Below are positions 35,001 to 47,140 of a stretch of DNA of 64,000 nt, piece by piece. Origin of the DNA: Colletotrichum lupini (Eukaryota; Ascomycota; Sordariomycetes; Glomerellales; Glomerellaceae); NCBI RefSeq assembly GCF_023278565.1, contig NC_064676.1:4836001-4900000 (forward strand). Reading direction: 5' to 3'. The stretch's first letter is position 1, and each line of letters starts with the position of its first letter. The notes under the pieces were generated by a model. It made no database searches. It was not told the DNA's origin and worked only from the letters and a program-made list of their open reading frames with translations. A program made the translations under genes and the position numbers.

Positions 35001-35191
35001 ACGGATACGTAATTACTCTGTCGTTTTATAACCAAGACGGATAGTCGGACCTCTCTATGCGATTATCCACTAAATAAGGACACTTCCTAGTTGCATGTGA
35101 TTTTCATGCAGCATACGGATACCGAGAGCAGAATATGGATAAACGGATACTCGTCGCCAAGCAATTACACATAAATACGAAGTACGGATAC
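35001..35191. repeat. Cluster of ACGGATAC octamers
   Basis: Exact ACGGATAC copies occur at 35001-35008, 35115-35122, 35143-35150 and 35184-35191, with a truncated ACGGATA near 35037. The cluster lies next to the TIR element. Single copies occur elsewhere (about 5232, 37265, 55919). Confidence 0.7.
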
Positions 35192-37902
35192 CTAGATGTG
35201 GAAGCTATCCATGGATGAGAAAGTGCCCTGGGCGATACGACTATGCAGACGTGCATAACATGCAGGGAGGAGGCAGTCTAGCTGCAGCATGCGCCTGACA
35301 GGGGGACAATTCCAAGATATCTCAGACAAACAGGAGAGACTCTTAACCGGTTTCTTAGTATCGGAGAATCAACTACTATAGCACGGCCGCTCTCCCTCTC
35401 TACTTTCCCGCGCCGCCCACTTTGGCCAAAAATAAAACCAATGGGCCACACAGTGGGCTTGCGGGTGACGTGAGTTGGAATCGACAGTCAATGGCAATCG
35501 GCACGGCTAGTAGGTTGGTGTTGTCAGGTACCCGAAGCCGCCACCAACCACAACCGTTGATTTTTGCCATCGTTCCAACCGAATTGGGGTGCATGAAGGG
35601 GAAGAAGAGCTCTCGCCGATACAGAACGGAGCCGTATGTTCTTGCCAGGACTGCAGAAGCAACCAGTATTCTCCTTACTGGCTGCTAGGCGATTGAGTCT
35701 GCGAACAAGGAAGGTGGATGGAACAGTTACACTACAGAGGGCGTCACGCAAAGTCTGTAGTACCATGTTGGTCGGCGGGCAACGGACATGCGGCCACCGA
35801 GATATAGACACAAACGCTGCACCTTATCCTGTTATTGAGAATAAGAGCTGCCAAGCACCCAAGGTACGGATCGAGAAAAACACTGTTATAACTCCAACTA
35901 AGTCGAACAAGGCATCCACCACCGAGCCAAGATAAGATTTGAATACGTTAGCTTGGAGTGGCCGCCCATCCGTACCTTGCCGTGCTTGCGTGCGAGAGCC
36001 TAGAGGTGTGCAGCATGGTATGTCGCGAAGCCGATGGTGGTGACTGGTGAGTGGTGGTGACTGAATTCCTCATCTCGATCACACCTTTCCATTTCGACAG
36101 GTGGATCCACCGGTTCGGCGTCCATGCCTCAGCCCCCGGTCCTTGCTGCCCGGGCCTGGCTGGCTGCCCTGTCATCATCCATGCAGATACCTACCACAGT
36201 AGGTGGAAGGTGGGATGGCAGCGGAACCGCTACAGCCACAGCCTTGCGCCTGCTGATAATCAGCCACTATCAGATTCGGGAACATGGCGTAAAAGTACAG
36301 ACACCTATTAACTTGGGTACCTCAAGCTGTAGATTGTATGTACTCCGTAGGTACTATTGGTTTCTTGCTAGCCGCACTTGTTTGCGTGGTGTTGACGAAG
36401 ACCATGACGCTAGCCTCCATATACAAATCTCATTGGAAGTCGCCCCCACTTCCACTGGCTGGGCCTTTATCAATGTGGATGCGAGAAACTTGAATGCGAT
36501 GCGACAGCTGTACGCATACTTTGTACGGACACCGAGAACGACATGATGGAAGACGCATGGAATTGAGCGGGATCAGCAAGGAGAAATAGCATGGCCATCT
36601 ACTGCGTACCTAGGCATCCGCATCCCCTCGAGTACCTAGGTAGCTACTAGTTGGACATCAAGCGCGTACGCAGTAGGCACAGAGTACGCTGATCTGTCAA
36701 TCAGAGTTTCAACGTTCGTTATCTCGCAGTTTCGAGGCCAGGACGCTGAAGCCCCTCTCCTTGGCCAGTCTTGTTTTTTCTTACTCCATTTTCCTGGTCA
36801 ACCAAACCCCCGGTCGCAATCTCAATCCGCCGCACTCATGTTTCCCACTCTCGAAACACGGCAACGTCATCGACGAACTCGCTGCCGGTTATCTGCCGAC
36901 CAGCATGTCTACCTGGCTTGTTAGCAGGCCTCTTATGCAAATGTACGAATCCACACGCAAATCTCGACATGGGTCCTGCCGTTATGCTGCACCTCAATTT
37001 GCGCACCCGTCCGTACTATGCTAGTGTACCTACCTGTCCATTATCCATTTGCTGTCCCTCTTTGGACGCGCAAATCTGGATTTCGCTCCATGTCTAGCTG
37101 CATCTGTCGGCTCGCAAATGGAGACGGCATCAAGACTACGGGTACGCTTGTCAAGCCGGGCCGTGAGACGTGAAGTGTGGACGTAGACGTGGACACCAAC
37201 TGGACCACACCTCACTCCTTCTGGAGCAAGCGTCTGGACCTTGGACATTGCATAGGTACGCAGTACGGATACCGGTATTGCACACTTGCACACTTGTAAT
37301 TATTGGACAACTTTTTTTTGGTCACTCCGGAGTTCCTTCCCAAGCTTCCCCCCCCCATCATCCATCCCATCTCTCATCTCGTCCTCTCTCTCATCCCATC
37401 CTGGGTCTGTTCCCATCCTTTCCCTGCAGACCACTTGCGCCCTTTTTTCTTCTTCCTTTCTTGCTTGCTCTCCTATTGCGCTGCCAAATCTACCTTCTCG
37501 AATTTGCTGCTGCTTGCCAATTGTCCTTCATCACAGCCGCACTCCTGCGGATCCGTCCACGTCGCCTACTTTCAAACGTCGACCATCCCGCACCAAGCGC
37601 ACACTCGTTGCAGATACCGCTCGCTGATCAGTGACCCGATTCGAGGAACCCTTCCCCCCGTCCGGGTTCTACTGTCGTTGGGATTCTACCTGTCCTCAAT
37701 AACCTACCTACTTACCTACCTGTCTACCTCTGCTCGTAAAGACAAACCCAATCCAGCTCTCTGCTCCTCCCTCCGTTGGACCCGAGCCCGACTCTTCTAA
37801 CTTGCATCATCTGCTCCTCCAGAACGCTGCACATGCCAAAATATCTACTGCTGAAGCTGTCACTCGTTTGCGGTTGAGCTATCGCATGCTCTATGAGGCA
37901 CA

Positions 37903-40503
37903 ATGGCTCCGTCCATTCTCAACTTCAGAGGACTTCGGCGTCGTTCGAAAGCCAGCTTCAAGACCGACCGCTCAAACACCGACGTTTCCAGCGATGCCAG
38001 TAACATTACCACTCCCACTGCCACAAGCGGTGCCTCGACCCCACCATCCATGGCTCAAGCCTCCGATTCTGCTCTCGACCTCCAAGTAAAGGACTCCAAT
38101 GGGGGCAATCCTCAAGCTCGTCCGCCGCTGCAACCGGTGCCCAATTCCCACCGACACAGCGTTTCTGGTATGGCAGGCCTTGGTTCTCCTGTTGTGGGCG
38201 GGAAGTCGGCGTTGCCAGTCTCTCAATATGCGCCCAGAGTTGCAAATATCACCGACAATGCCTGGGTAGGTCATCTCAATCATACGCATGGGTCGTGGCC
38301 CCGTGCGGTGTCACCTTTGCTTCTCCAATCATGCTCGCGGCGGCTTCGCTCAGACGGCCAGCCATAGACATCCGCAACCGCGGCCACCAGCTTCTAGCTG
38401 CAGCTTCCGAGCGCTCTGCTAATATTTGGGAAGGTATACCAAAAGGTTCTCCTCGTACATGGGACTATTGGCGACTCCTCGCAGCACTCTCTCGACGGCA
38501 CTGTTTCGGTAACCCGACTCGACGACAACTTTCCACCAACATGTTGGCCCGCATGCAACTCCAATTTCAAGGCCCTCGTGTACCTACAGCCAGGCCCAAA
38601 CAAGATCCGCTTCGACTTCTCAAGTCCAAAGTTGCCCAACAGTTCGTCATCCAATCCGATTCACGCATCTTACTTGACGATCCACATGTTGCCGGCGAAC
38701 AATGCACCTCCGCTGCAGCTCGCTATCATGGTTGCCAAGGATTCTCCTGAGACCTTCGATGCGGTACCTACAAGGATTGAGCGAGAGGGCAATGATTTGG
38801 AGACGGCAGTTCGCAAATTCCGAATGGCCGCTTACCTCTGGCAAGCCTTTACAGCTGAGCAAATGTGGCGAAACAAACTTGGACGTCGCGTCTTCAGGTT
38901 TGAGGAGGAATGGACCGCCGGCACATCGAACCAGCGGGATCGAGAAAACGGAAACCTACGCTCTGAGGCCAGGATCCATATCATCAGATCAGACAAGACA
39001 GTCGCCGAAATTCGAGATCTCGAGCTAGCGCAACAGAATGAGAAGGCGAGCAAGAAGGGGGACCTATACGAAATAGCTGCCGATGCGGTGAAACAATACT
39101 TCAGGCCACTAGGTGGCCAGAAGCAATACGTTTCCGTGTTGATGCTCGATACGCAATGGGATAAGGAGGCCAATGTCGTAAGGGGCCACGCAGCGTTTGG
39201 CGGTAATGCAGGTGATCTGCACTTGGCCATTTTCGGATCCCATTGCCTGCAAAGCTATCCCACGAGTTTCGAAGAAGTCGTCCCTGCATTTACGGATTGC
39301 ACTCCGACTGACCTTGCCTACGTCGCCAACGATTGCAACCAGGCTGGCAGCTCCTGGGAGGCAGCGAACATCGGAATTGGTGCCCATCTGCACGAGACAG
39401 GCCACCTTTTTGGATGTCCTCATCAGGAGTCTGGCGTGATGCTCCGCGACTACCTGACACTCAATCGCAGCTTCGTGACCCGTGAGGCATTCTGCACAAG
39501 GACCAAGTCCAAGGGGGGCCTGGTTCTTCAAGATGACGAGTGCGGTTGGCACCGCTTGGATTGTTTACGTTTCCGCGCCCATCCCTGCTTCAGGTTGCCA
39601 AACGACCCCCCCATGAACGCTGACGACAGCGTCCACGCTTTCCCAATTGAGAGCGGAAACGTGGTTGTAATGGCAGCGACTGGCATCGCATTCATCGAGC
39701 TATTCGCAGAGGACGATGATCTCTGCCGAAAATGGATCGAATATCCCCTCGAAAACAATTCGGTACAACGTCAACTAACATTGAACGACCGCGAGCTACG
39801 CGAGAAGCTCCCAGAGAACAAGCGGAAGGGGCGGCTTAGGGTGTCGGTCAAATCGCATAGCGGCGGTTCTTTGGAAATCGATGATTTCAAAAAGCTGTGC
39901 TCCAAGGAGTCTTCATTCAAATTAACCCCTGGCCCGCTCGGCAAGACAGCCTACAGAGGCAAACCTCTGGGCCACTCAGCCATGGATGGCACTGAGCCAC
40001 AGGAAATCATCTTTGAGAGCGGCGGAAAACAGAACCGAGTGCTCTCCCGCATCATCTTCTACCATGGATATGCAGTAGACGGCATGGAATTCGTATATGA
40101 TGACGACACAACGCAATTATTTGGCAAACGGGGAGGCAAAGAGGGTGGCGATGCGTTTGATTTTGGTATGTCCTTTCTGCCAGGGTCAAGTTAAGCCCAT
40201 ATACTAACAGATGCCCATTAGATATTCGCCGGGGTGAATACATCTCAGGCTTTTACGTCCGCTCGGGCGCTTGGATTGATGCAATCCAGGTCCTCACGAG
40301 CTTGGGCAGACGGTCGCCTATATTTGGCAATGCTCAGGGCGGATCCACGTAAGTCTAGGAAACGCAGTTTCATTTAATCGTCAGTTGTCGCTGATCACCC
40401 CGACAGACATACTTTGATACCCCCAAGAGGATACACTATTTGCGGTGTGGCAGGCTCCTGTGGAGCCTGGGTCGACGGATTTTCGATCCTTATTGTTCGA
40501 TAA
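37903..40503 (+). CDS. YIL108W-like zinc metalloprotease with C-terminal jacalin-like lectin domain
   Basis: Putative metallopeptidase family typified by yeast YIL108W, of unknown substrate. Exons are 37903-38265, 38434-40165, 40222-40348 and 40407-40503, giving 772 aa. The N terminus (about 110 aa) is Ser/Thr-rich and basic. The metallopeptidase region follows, with zinc site H-E-T-G-H-L-F-G-C-P-H at 39391-39423 (HExxHxxGxxH, all three ligands and the catalytic Glu present). From about residue 600 a jacalin-like beta-prism domain can be read: EIIFESGG, VDGMEFVYDD, GGDAFDFDIRRGEYISGFYV, and a final GYTICGVAGSCGAWVDGFSI. There is no signal peptide, so it is probably intracellular. The first intron's acceptor is AAG at 38431-38433, the only site giving N-A-W-V-Y-Q-K-V. 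A CAG acceptor at 38401-38403 would add ten residues. Confidence 0.88.
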
Positions 40504-41659
40504 AGGAAATCCGTGGCGTTTCTGTCATTCTTACGAGCGGCAGCTGGAGATAAAACTTAATAGTATTTACGAAACGGGAGGAAGAATTGGAGCACCATTG
40601 CCATCATCTATATGGCATGGGTTCCTGGCTCGTCCAAAAACAATGATGGAAATTGCACGTCTTTCCTACAACTTCCTGGCGAAGCACGCCTAGACATCCG
40701 CCTTATACTGGAGTATCACATTCCAATATATGGCACGCTATCTCCTGGTTGGCGAGCATCAAATCAGGGGGTTACCGGCCTCGAAATACCTAGCAGACGA
40801 GACGCCTTGGACATGGATAAGACCACGTACGGGACGCGGTGACTTAGGTTGGGTGGCCACTTCTACGCAACAAGCCAAGGTGGTTTTTACAGCAGAAGAA
40901 TAAGTGATCTGCCTCGTCGTTGTAAATAATACACGAAATGAATACACGGCTACACACATGAAGCTTAGACCCCGCAGTGGCACGTACGACATTGACATTG
41001 ACAGCAACCTTCTAGAAAGTAGGTAAGGTAAGGTAAGAAACTGCTAAAAATGGGTTGGCCAAAAGGTGTTGTCCATTGAGGTAGCCAAGTAGCTTACCCC
41101 AAGGAAAGGTGCGTGGGTGCCCCCATGTGGCTGGCATATGCCAATATGGTGCCCGTGCCAAGATTTCCCGGTTGTTGGCGGTGCCTGGACCGTGCGACGT
41201 TGGACGCCATGGTGGAAATCACGTGCACGGCACCTCGTGAGCTGGACCAGCTCCCCCGCTAGTCGGCTTCAGGTCTAGAACGACAGGGCTATGACGGCAT
41301 GTGCCTTCCCCAGCTATCCTAGTTGGCTTTGAGGCGGAGGAGTGTGACCGACTTACCTCATGCCGACCTACCTACCTACCTTGCTTGCCCAGCACCTCCA
41401 TTCACATTTCTTCCTACACCTGCCTCCCACTCCACGAAGCTGCTGCATACAAAAACTAGCTCAATCCTCTCAACCTCTCTTCTCCGCTTCCACAATTTTC
41501 GTGCTTCGTCCCTCTTAACGCCCACCGTCGAGATTTCCAAAAGGACAAGGAAAAATTCACGAAATTGAACGGGCATATCAACAAGCATCCACTGTGTCTC
41601 TCCTCCGACAACGTCTTCACAGTCCACACAGCTAGCCTCAGGGAAAGCCCCAACCAAAC
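40504..41659. promoter_or_regulatory. Spacer between metalloprotease gene and CHO1, with CHO1 promoter
   Basis: About 1.16 kb in tandem orientation. A GGTAAGG array lies at 41021-41037 and a CCTACCTACCTACC tract at 41365-41382, about 280 bp upstream of the CHO1 ATG, followed by pyrimidine-rich leader sequence. I see no gene. Confidence 0.5.
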
Positions 41660-42709
41660 ATGTCGAAACGGACAAGCAGCGTAGCCACCAATGGCAAGGC
41701 AGCCAAAGATGCTGCTGATAGCTTCGCCGAGCCTGGTATGTTGCACGTACTGCTCTCTCCAGATGCCATCCGAGCTAATACGTCGCCTTCAATGCAGCCC
41801 ACGACAAGCAGAATCTCCTTCTCGCGGCCGACCCCGGTCACTTTTCTTTGATCCGCGCCCTCCACCTCGCCGACGCAATTACCCTCTGTAATGGTACGGT
41901 CTCACATATTCCCAGCTTCTTCCGCACGTTTTCCCAAGCGAGATGCGTCTTCTGAGACCGGATGCACTGCAAAGTCATATTGAGAGGAGAAGAGCACTGC
42001 TGACTTGCTGTGGAATAGGAGCTTGTGGTGTCATGTCAATTTTTACCTCTCTGCGCTACTGTCTTGGCGATCCTTCGTCCACTAGCACGCTGTACCTCGC
42101 CCTCTCCTTCCTACCCTTTGGCCTCTTCTTCGACTTCATGGACGGTAAAGTTGCACGTTGGAGAAAGAAGAGTGGTATGATGGGCCAAGAGCTTGATTCT
42201 CTGGCTGACCTGGTACGTTTTCAAGCGACAAATCCGTTTATCCCGGGTCGATGGTCTACACCTACAATCCTTGCCAGGGAATAATAGAGTCTCTCCGAGC
42301 GGGATTGAGTTGGAGCAAGCCCGGCTGATATATAACACAGATCTCTTTCGGCGTCGCTCCTGCTTCTGTGGCCTTCGCCCTTGGTTTGCGCACACCCATC
42401 GACCACCTCTGCCTGACCTTCTTTGTCCTCTGCGGCCTCACGCGTCTCGCTCGCTTCAACGTAACTGTCGCCGCTCTTCCCAAGGATGCAACTGGAAAAA
42501 GCAAATACTTCGAAGGCACTCCCATCCCTACCAGTCTTGGCCTTGACGCTGTGATGGCGTACTTGGTATCTCAGCGTTGGATTCTTCAGGACCTTCCTCT
42601 CGGAACGTGGCTGTCGGGAACTGCACTGGAATTCCACCCCATTGCTCTTGTGTTCGTGGTTCACGGATGCCTTATGACCAGCAAGAGCATTCATATCCCC
42701 AAGCCTTAG
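41660..42709 (+). CDS. CHO1: CDP-diacylglycerol--serine O-phosphatidyltransferase
   Basis: Makes phosphatidylserine from CDP-diacylglycerol and L-serine in the ER membrane, the entry to the PS-PE-PC route. Exons are 41660-41735, 41798-41893, 42019-42212 and 42341-42709, giving 244 aa. The CDP-alcohol phosphotransferase motif is complete: D-G-x2-A-R-x8-G-x3-D-x3-D, read from [11 protein letters not shown] through [10 protein letters not shown], with a 128-nt intron directly after DL. Several hydrophobic segments ([37 protein letters not shown]) fit an integral membrane enzyme. The end is KSIHIPKP. The third exon is joined as N-G-A-C-G-V-M-S. Length and motif match fungal Cho1. Confidence 0.95.
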
Positions 42710-43244
42710 GGCGTGTCTCCTAACTTTTTCGGTCATACCATGAGCTAAGCGGGCGAGAGTCTGTCCTTCCTAGTTCTTGAGACGTGTTTGCGCCTCAACA
42801 CGAGCACAAGAATAAAGAAACAAGAGAGGTCTCGTAAGATCTCTCTGCGCAGCGAGAACACGAACTGGGGCCACGAGCTAGTCTTTCGCCGCAGAATCAT
42901 ACGAGGCGAAGCCAGAGGTGAACAATACGGAGCGGGAACTATCAGTCAATTGCACTGAGGGAATGGACGTCTGTAGCACAGAGATACACATCTAAGCGTG
43001 CACGCGAGAATACAATACGCATGATACCCTACTTACACATTTTCCTCCATTGCCACTTGATCATTGCCACTCGATCGTCGTCCATTGGCATCATTTGAAA
43101 TTCGATTTTTCGTATTTTGTTCCCGCACATGGATACGATTTGCGCCTCTAGTCTAGGCTACAAATTGCGAAATGTTTCACCACCCTCCCAAACACCATCT
43201 TCAAAATTCATTTTGTCATGAAAGCCATGCTCCATCTCTCACGT
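42710..43244. other. Convergent intergenic region CHO1/ThrRS
   Basis: These 535 bp between converging stop codons presumably hold two 3' UTRs. I see nothing else. Confidence 0.65.
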
Positions 43245-45781
43245 TCATGCCTTGTCCTCCTTGGGCTTCACCACGGAGGGGAATGGGTTATAGGTGCCGC
43301 GCTCTTCGCGCAGCTTCTTGATCTTCTCAACGGCCTCGGCGACGTCAACGGGCTTGCCGCGGTCCTGGCTCGAGGTGTCATCACGGTAGCGGATGTTGAC
43401 CTGCTTGTTCTTCATCTCCTCGTCGCCAACGACGAAAATGAAGTTGTATTGGCTATGCGAGTTAGTCACATTCTCAAACCAAACGGAAGCGCAGTCCATT
43501 GTACGTACCCAAGCTGAGCGCTGCGAATCTTCTTGGGCAGCGTGTTGCCGGACAGGTCGACATCACTAGAGAATTTGAGTTAGCGAATCTCTTCCAGATC
43601 TAAACGGGTAGCGGAGAACTACTCACACCCACATGCCCTGCTTCTTGAAGGTGGCTTGGACTTCCTCGGCGTACTCGACGAAGCCCTTACCAACAGGGAT
43701 GACCATGATTTGCCTAGGGCTGAGCCAGAAGGGCCACTTTCCGGCGAAGTGCTCGATGAGGATACCTGTGACACGAATGTTAGCGATGCTCAAGCGACAT
43801 GCCATGCGCAATTCTAACCTGTGAATCTCTCAATGGATCCAGCCATGGCACGGTGGATAATGACAGGGCGCTGGCAGCCGTTCGTCAAAGGCTTGATGAC
43901 GCGCTTCTTTTCCTTCTCCTCCTCGCCAGTACCGGCAGCCGAGTCGATAACGGCTTGAGGGTCCTTGGCCTTGAACTCGGGGACCTTGGGAGCGGCAGGT
44001 GCCTCCTCTTCCTTTGGCTTAGTGTTGACTTCCGCTGAGACGTATTCAAGACCAAAGCTCTGAGGAAGTTGGAAGTCCAGTTGAATAGTGGCGCACTGCC
44101 ACTCACGGTTCAAGACGTCCAGGATCTTGATGTCAATCTTGGGACCGTAGAAGGCGCCATCACCCTCGTTGATAGTCCATGGCACACCGCCTTCTGTGGC
44201 GGCGAACTCGTCGAGTGCCTGCTTCAGCATGCCCTCAGCCCTGTTCCATGTCTCAAGCTCTCCCAAGTACTTGTCTGGGCGAGTGGAGAGACGGAGCTTG
44301 AAGGTGAAACCCAGCAGGCCGTACATCTCACTGAGGAAGTCAAACAAGTTGCTGATCTCAGACTTGATTTGATCCTCTCTGCAGAAGATGTGAGCGTCGT
44401 CCTGCTGGAATCTGCGCACACGGGTGAGACCGGACAAGGCACCGCTGGCCTCGTTGCGGTGGAGGACTCCAAAGTCAGCAACACGCCACGGCAGCTGGTG
44501 ATACGCCTTGGGGGTGTGAGCAAACATGAGGCAGTGGCCAGGGCAGTTCATGGGCTTCAAGCCGAACTTCTCCTTGTCGACATCAAGGACGAACATGTCA
44601 TCCTTGTAGTGGTCCCAGTGACCACTGATCTTCCACAGCTCTGCGTTGTACATGTTGGGCGAGATAACCTCGTGGTAGTCGCGCTTGAAGTATTGCTCCT
44701 TGATGTAAGCCAGGAGGGTATTGTAGATACGCGCACCGTGGGGCAGCCACATGGCACTGCCGGGGGAGAGCTCGTGGAAGAAGAAGAGCTGCTGGTCCTG
44801 GCCCAACTTGCGGTGATCACGGGCAGCTGCCTCCTCAAGCCACTTCTTGTGCGCAGCCAGCTCCTTTTTGCTAGGGAAACTGACACCGTAAACTCGCTGC
44901 AGAGAGTCATTCTCCTGGTTGCCGAGGAAGTAGGAGGCACTGTTCTTCATGATGCTGAAAGCCTCGATACGGTCGGTGCTGGGAACGTGGGGTCCACGGC
45001 AAAGATCGATCAGAGGACCGTTGCGGTAAACAGTGGTCTTCGTACCATCGGGAATCTTGTCGTTGATAATGTGCTGCTTGTACTTGTTGTAGCTGAACAT
45101 CTCCAGAAGCTGCTCCTTGGTAAGCTCGAGGCGCTCAAACTTCTGTTTCTCCTTCACAATCGATCCGACAATAGACTCGAGGGGCTTCCAGTCGCTAGCC
45201 TGGACAGAAGCGCCGCCGGGAAGCGCCATCTCGTAGTAAAAACCATTATCGACCGGAGGACCGATGCACAGAGAGCATCCGAATCTCCTCTCGCAAGCCT
45301 CGCCAAGAATATGTGCGGAGCTGTGCCAGAAGACCTGCTTGCCCTGCTCGTCGTCAAAGCTCACCAACTCCAACTTGCAGCTCTTCTCCAAAGGTCTATC
45401 CAAGTCCCACAACTGGTTCTGGTCGCCGTCGAGTCTTGCGACAACGGTGCGCTTGTACAGACTGTTGGAGATGCTCTTCGCGATTTCGCCGGGGGTGGTC
45501 TCGTAGCTGGTGCCCTGACGAATAGAGCCGTCAGGCATGGTGATGGTGATGGCCTCACGTGGCCTGCTGGCGAGCTCTTCATCGTACTCCTTCTTCAACT
45601 TGTCGAAAAGGTCGAGTCTCTTCTGGAGGAAATCGGGCGGAGGGTTGAGCTCGAGGGGTCCGGCCGAGGCATCGCCAGTATCCTTAGCCTTCTTCTCCTT
45701 CTTTGGCGCCTTGTCCTTGTTGAGAGCGACCTTCTTGACGCCCTCGGTGACGGCCTCGACGGCCTGCTTCGCGGAATCCAT
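43245..45781 (-). CDS. THS1: Threonyl-tRNA synthetase
   Basis: Class II synthetase charging tRNA-Thr. Exons are 43819-45781, 43627-43765, 43509-43565 and 43245-43452 (introns 53, 61 and 56 nt), giving 788 aa from the ATG at 45781. Order of domains: a lysine-rich N-terminal extension ([12 protein letters not shown]), a TGS domain, the editing domain with [16 protein letters not shown], and the catalytic core with [45 protein letters not shown] (motif 2) and [16 protein letters not shown] (motif 3, split by the first intron from [15 protein letters not shown]). The anticodon-binding domain is [21 protein letters not shown] 42-codon in-frame non-AUG extension lies upstream (to 45907). It shares a promoter with GAR1. 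Confidence 0.95.
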
Positions 45782-46245
45782 AATGTCGTCCAATTGAGCG
45801 GTCGTGGTAGGCGTGAGAAGGGTGAGGGTTGGAAAAAGTAAAGGCACACGAAGACCGATTTTCGTGCCAACAAATTTGGGCGAAACACAGCGAAGCAACC
45901 CCGCCAAAGCCTACGGTGAGTCAAACAAGGTGTTCGGACGACTTTCTGGTGGTGTCTGGCCCGCACTCCCTGCATTGGAGCCCACCACCCCGCCAATGGC
46001 CCTCAAGTCAGGCAGGTGGGCTGGTGGCTGGCCAGGTATTGGAAATTTTGGCGGGGTCACCCGGAAGGGATTGTTCCGACCCGCTAGCCGTGGCCAATGA
46101 GGGAGCTCGATTGGCCTGCACCACAATTTGGTCGCTGGGAAATTTTCTGTCGGCTGCCCGTTGGCCTCGTTTTTTTCAATAGCAGCACCAAAGCACTCAG
46201 TACAGGAGCAGCTCCGAACGACAACCCGCCAATCCACATATCAAC
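45782..46245. promoter_or_regulatory. Divergent CCAAT-rich promoter of ThrRS and GAR1
   Basis: A 464-bp head-to-head spacer with CCAAT boxes at 45993-45997, 46094-46098 and 46229-46233 (plus) and an inverted ATTGG at 46110-46114. The pair at 46094-46114 is closely spaced and oppositely oriented. Such boxes are bound by the Hap/CBC complex in filamentous fungi. Both genes serve translation or ribosome biogenesis, so co-regulation is plausible but inferred. Confidence 0.6.
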
Positions 46246-47140
46246 ATGTCATTCGGACGAGGAGCTCCGCGCGGTCGCGGTGGCGGTGGTGGTTTCGGTG
46301 GTCGCGGCGGCGGCGGTTTTGGAGGTATGAAATCACTCTACATTTCATTATCCCAATGCACTTGCAGATTGGGTCTGCTCGGTGACGGAATTCACAGTTT
46401 GATGCTAACATAACTTCAAAGGCCGTGGTGGCTTCCAGAACAGAGATATGGGCCCGCCCGCGACAATCCTTGGTACGTTCTCTCACCTTGTCGCTGTTTT
46501 GTCTCACGAGAGTATTCTAATCGGCAATTTTCGTATAGAGATGGGCAAGTTCATGCACGCTTGCGAAGGCGAGATGATCTGCGAGAGCATCAACCCCAAG
46601 GTTCCTCATTTCAACGCTCAGATCTTCCTCGAGAACAAGGTGCGACCTACCCCTCGTCGATTTATATCTCGATCGAAATTAGCCAAAGGAAATAGAACTC
46701 GACTAACTTTGTCCTTTTTCTGACAGACTGCCGTTGGCAAGGTCGACGAAGTCCTCGGACCCATCAACCAGGTTTACTTCACCATCAAGCCCTCCGAGGG
46801 TATCCAGGCAACTTCTTTCAAGGAGGGCGACAAGTTCTACATCGGGTCCGAGAAGCTTCTGCCATTGGAGAAATTCCTGCCTAAGCCCAAGCCTCCCCCA
46901 GGTGCCCCCAAGGTCAAGCGTGCCGGCCGTGGTGGCCCGGCAAGAGGCGGTCGTGGTGGTCCCCGTGGCGGCTTTGGCGGCCGTGGAGGTGCTCCCAGAG
47001 GCCGTGGCGGCAGTGGTTTCGGTGGCCGTGGAGGCGGTCGCGGCGGCGGTGGCTTCGGTGGTGGCCGCGGTGCGCCGAGAGGAGGTGGTGGCTTCGGCGG
47101 CGGCCGTGGCAGGGGTGGTTTCAGCAGAGGAGGCCGGTAG
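46246..47140 (+). CDS. GAR1: H/ACA ribonucleoprotein subunit GAR1
   Basis: Core protein of H/ACA snoRNPs that guide rRNA pseudouridylation in the nucleolus. Exons are 46246-46324, 46422-46472, 46539-46639 and 46727-47140, giving 214 aa. Both ends are RGG/GGF-rich (N-terminal about 40 residues; C-terminal about 80 residues ending FSRGGR). The central Gar1 domain is read as [53 protein letters not shown], and [20 protein letters not shown]. The first intron ends in AAAG and splits a glycine codon in the RGG tract. Reading frames on the opposite strand here are low-complexity shadows. Confidence 0.95.

Larger units (their letters stand above)
32015..37902. other. 5.9 kb gene-poor interval with a transposon remnant
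   Basis: The largest gene-free stretch. It includes the promoter of the Whi5-family gene, a C-rich tract near 33344-33354, a degenerated TIR element (34476-34984), a cluster of ACGGATAC octamers (35001-35191) and the promoter of the metalloprotease gene. A 120-codon frame at 32879-33241 has no recognisable features and I do not call it a gene. Confidence 0.6.

Noticed and set aside
44069..45841. 590-codon open frame on the plus strand
   Set aside because: It lies wholly antisense to the ThrRS coding exon. Its Leu/Val-rich text mirrors the codon bias of that gene, and no domain can be recognised.
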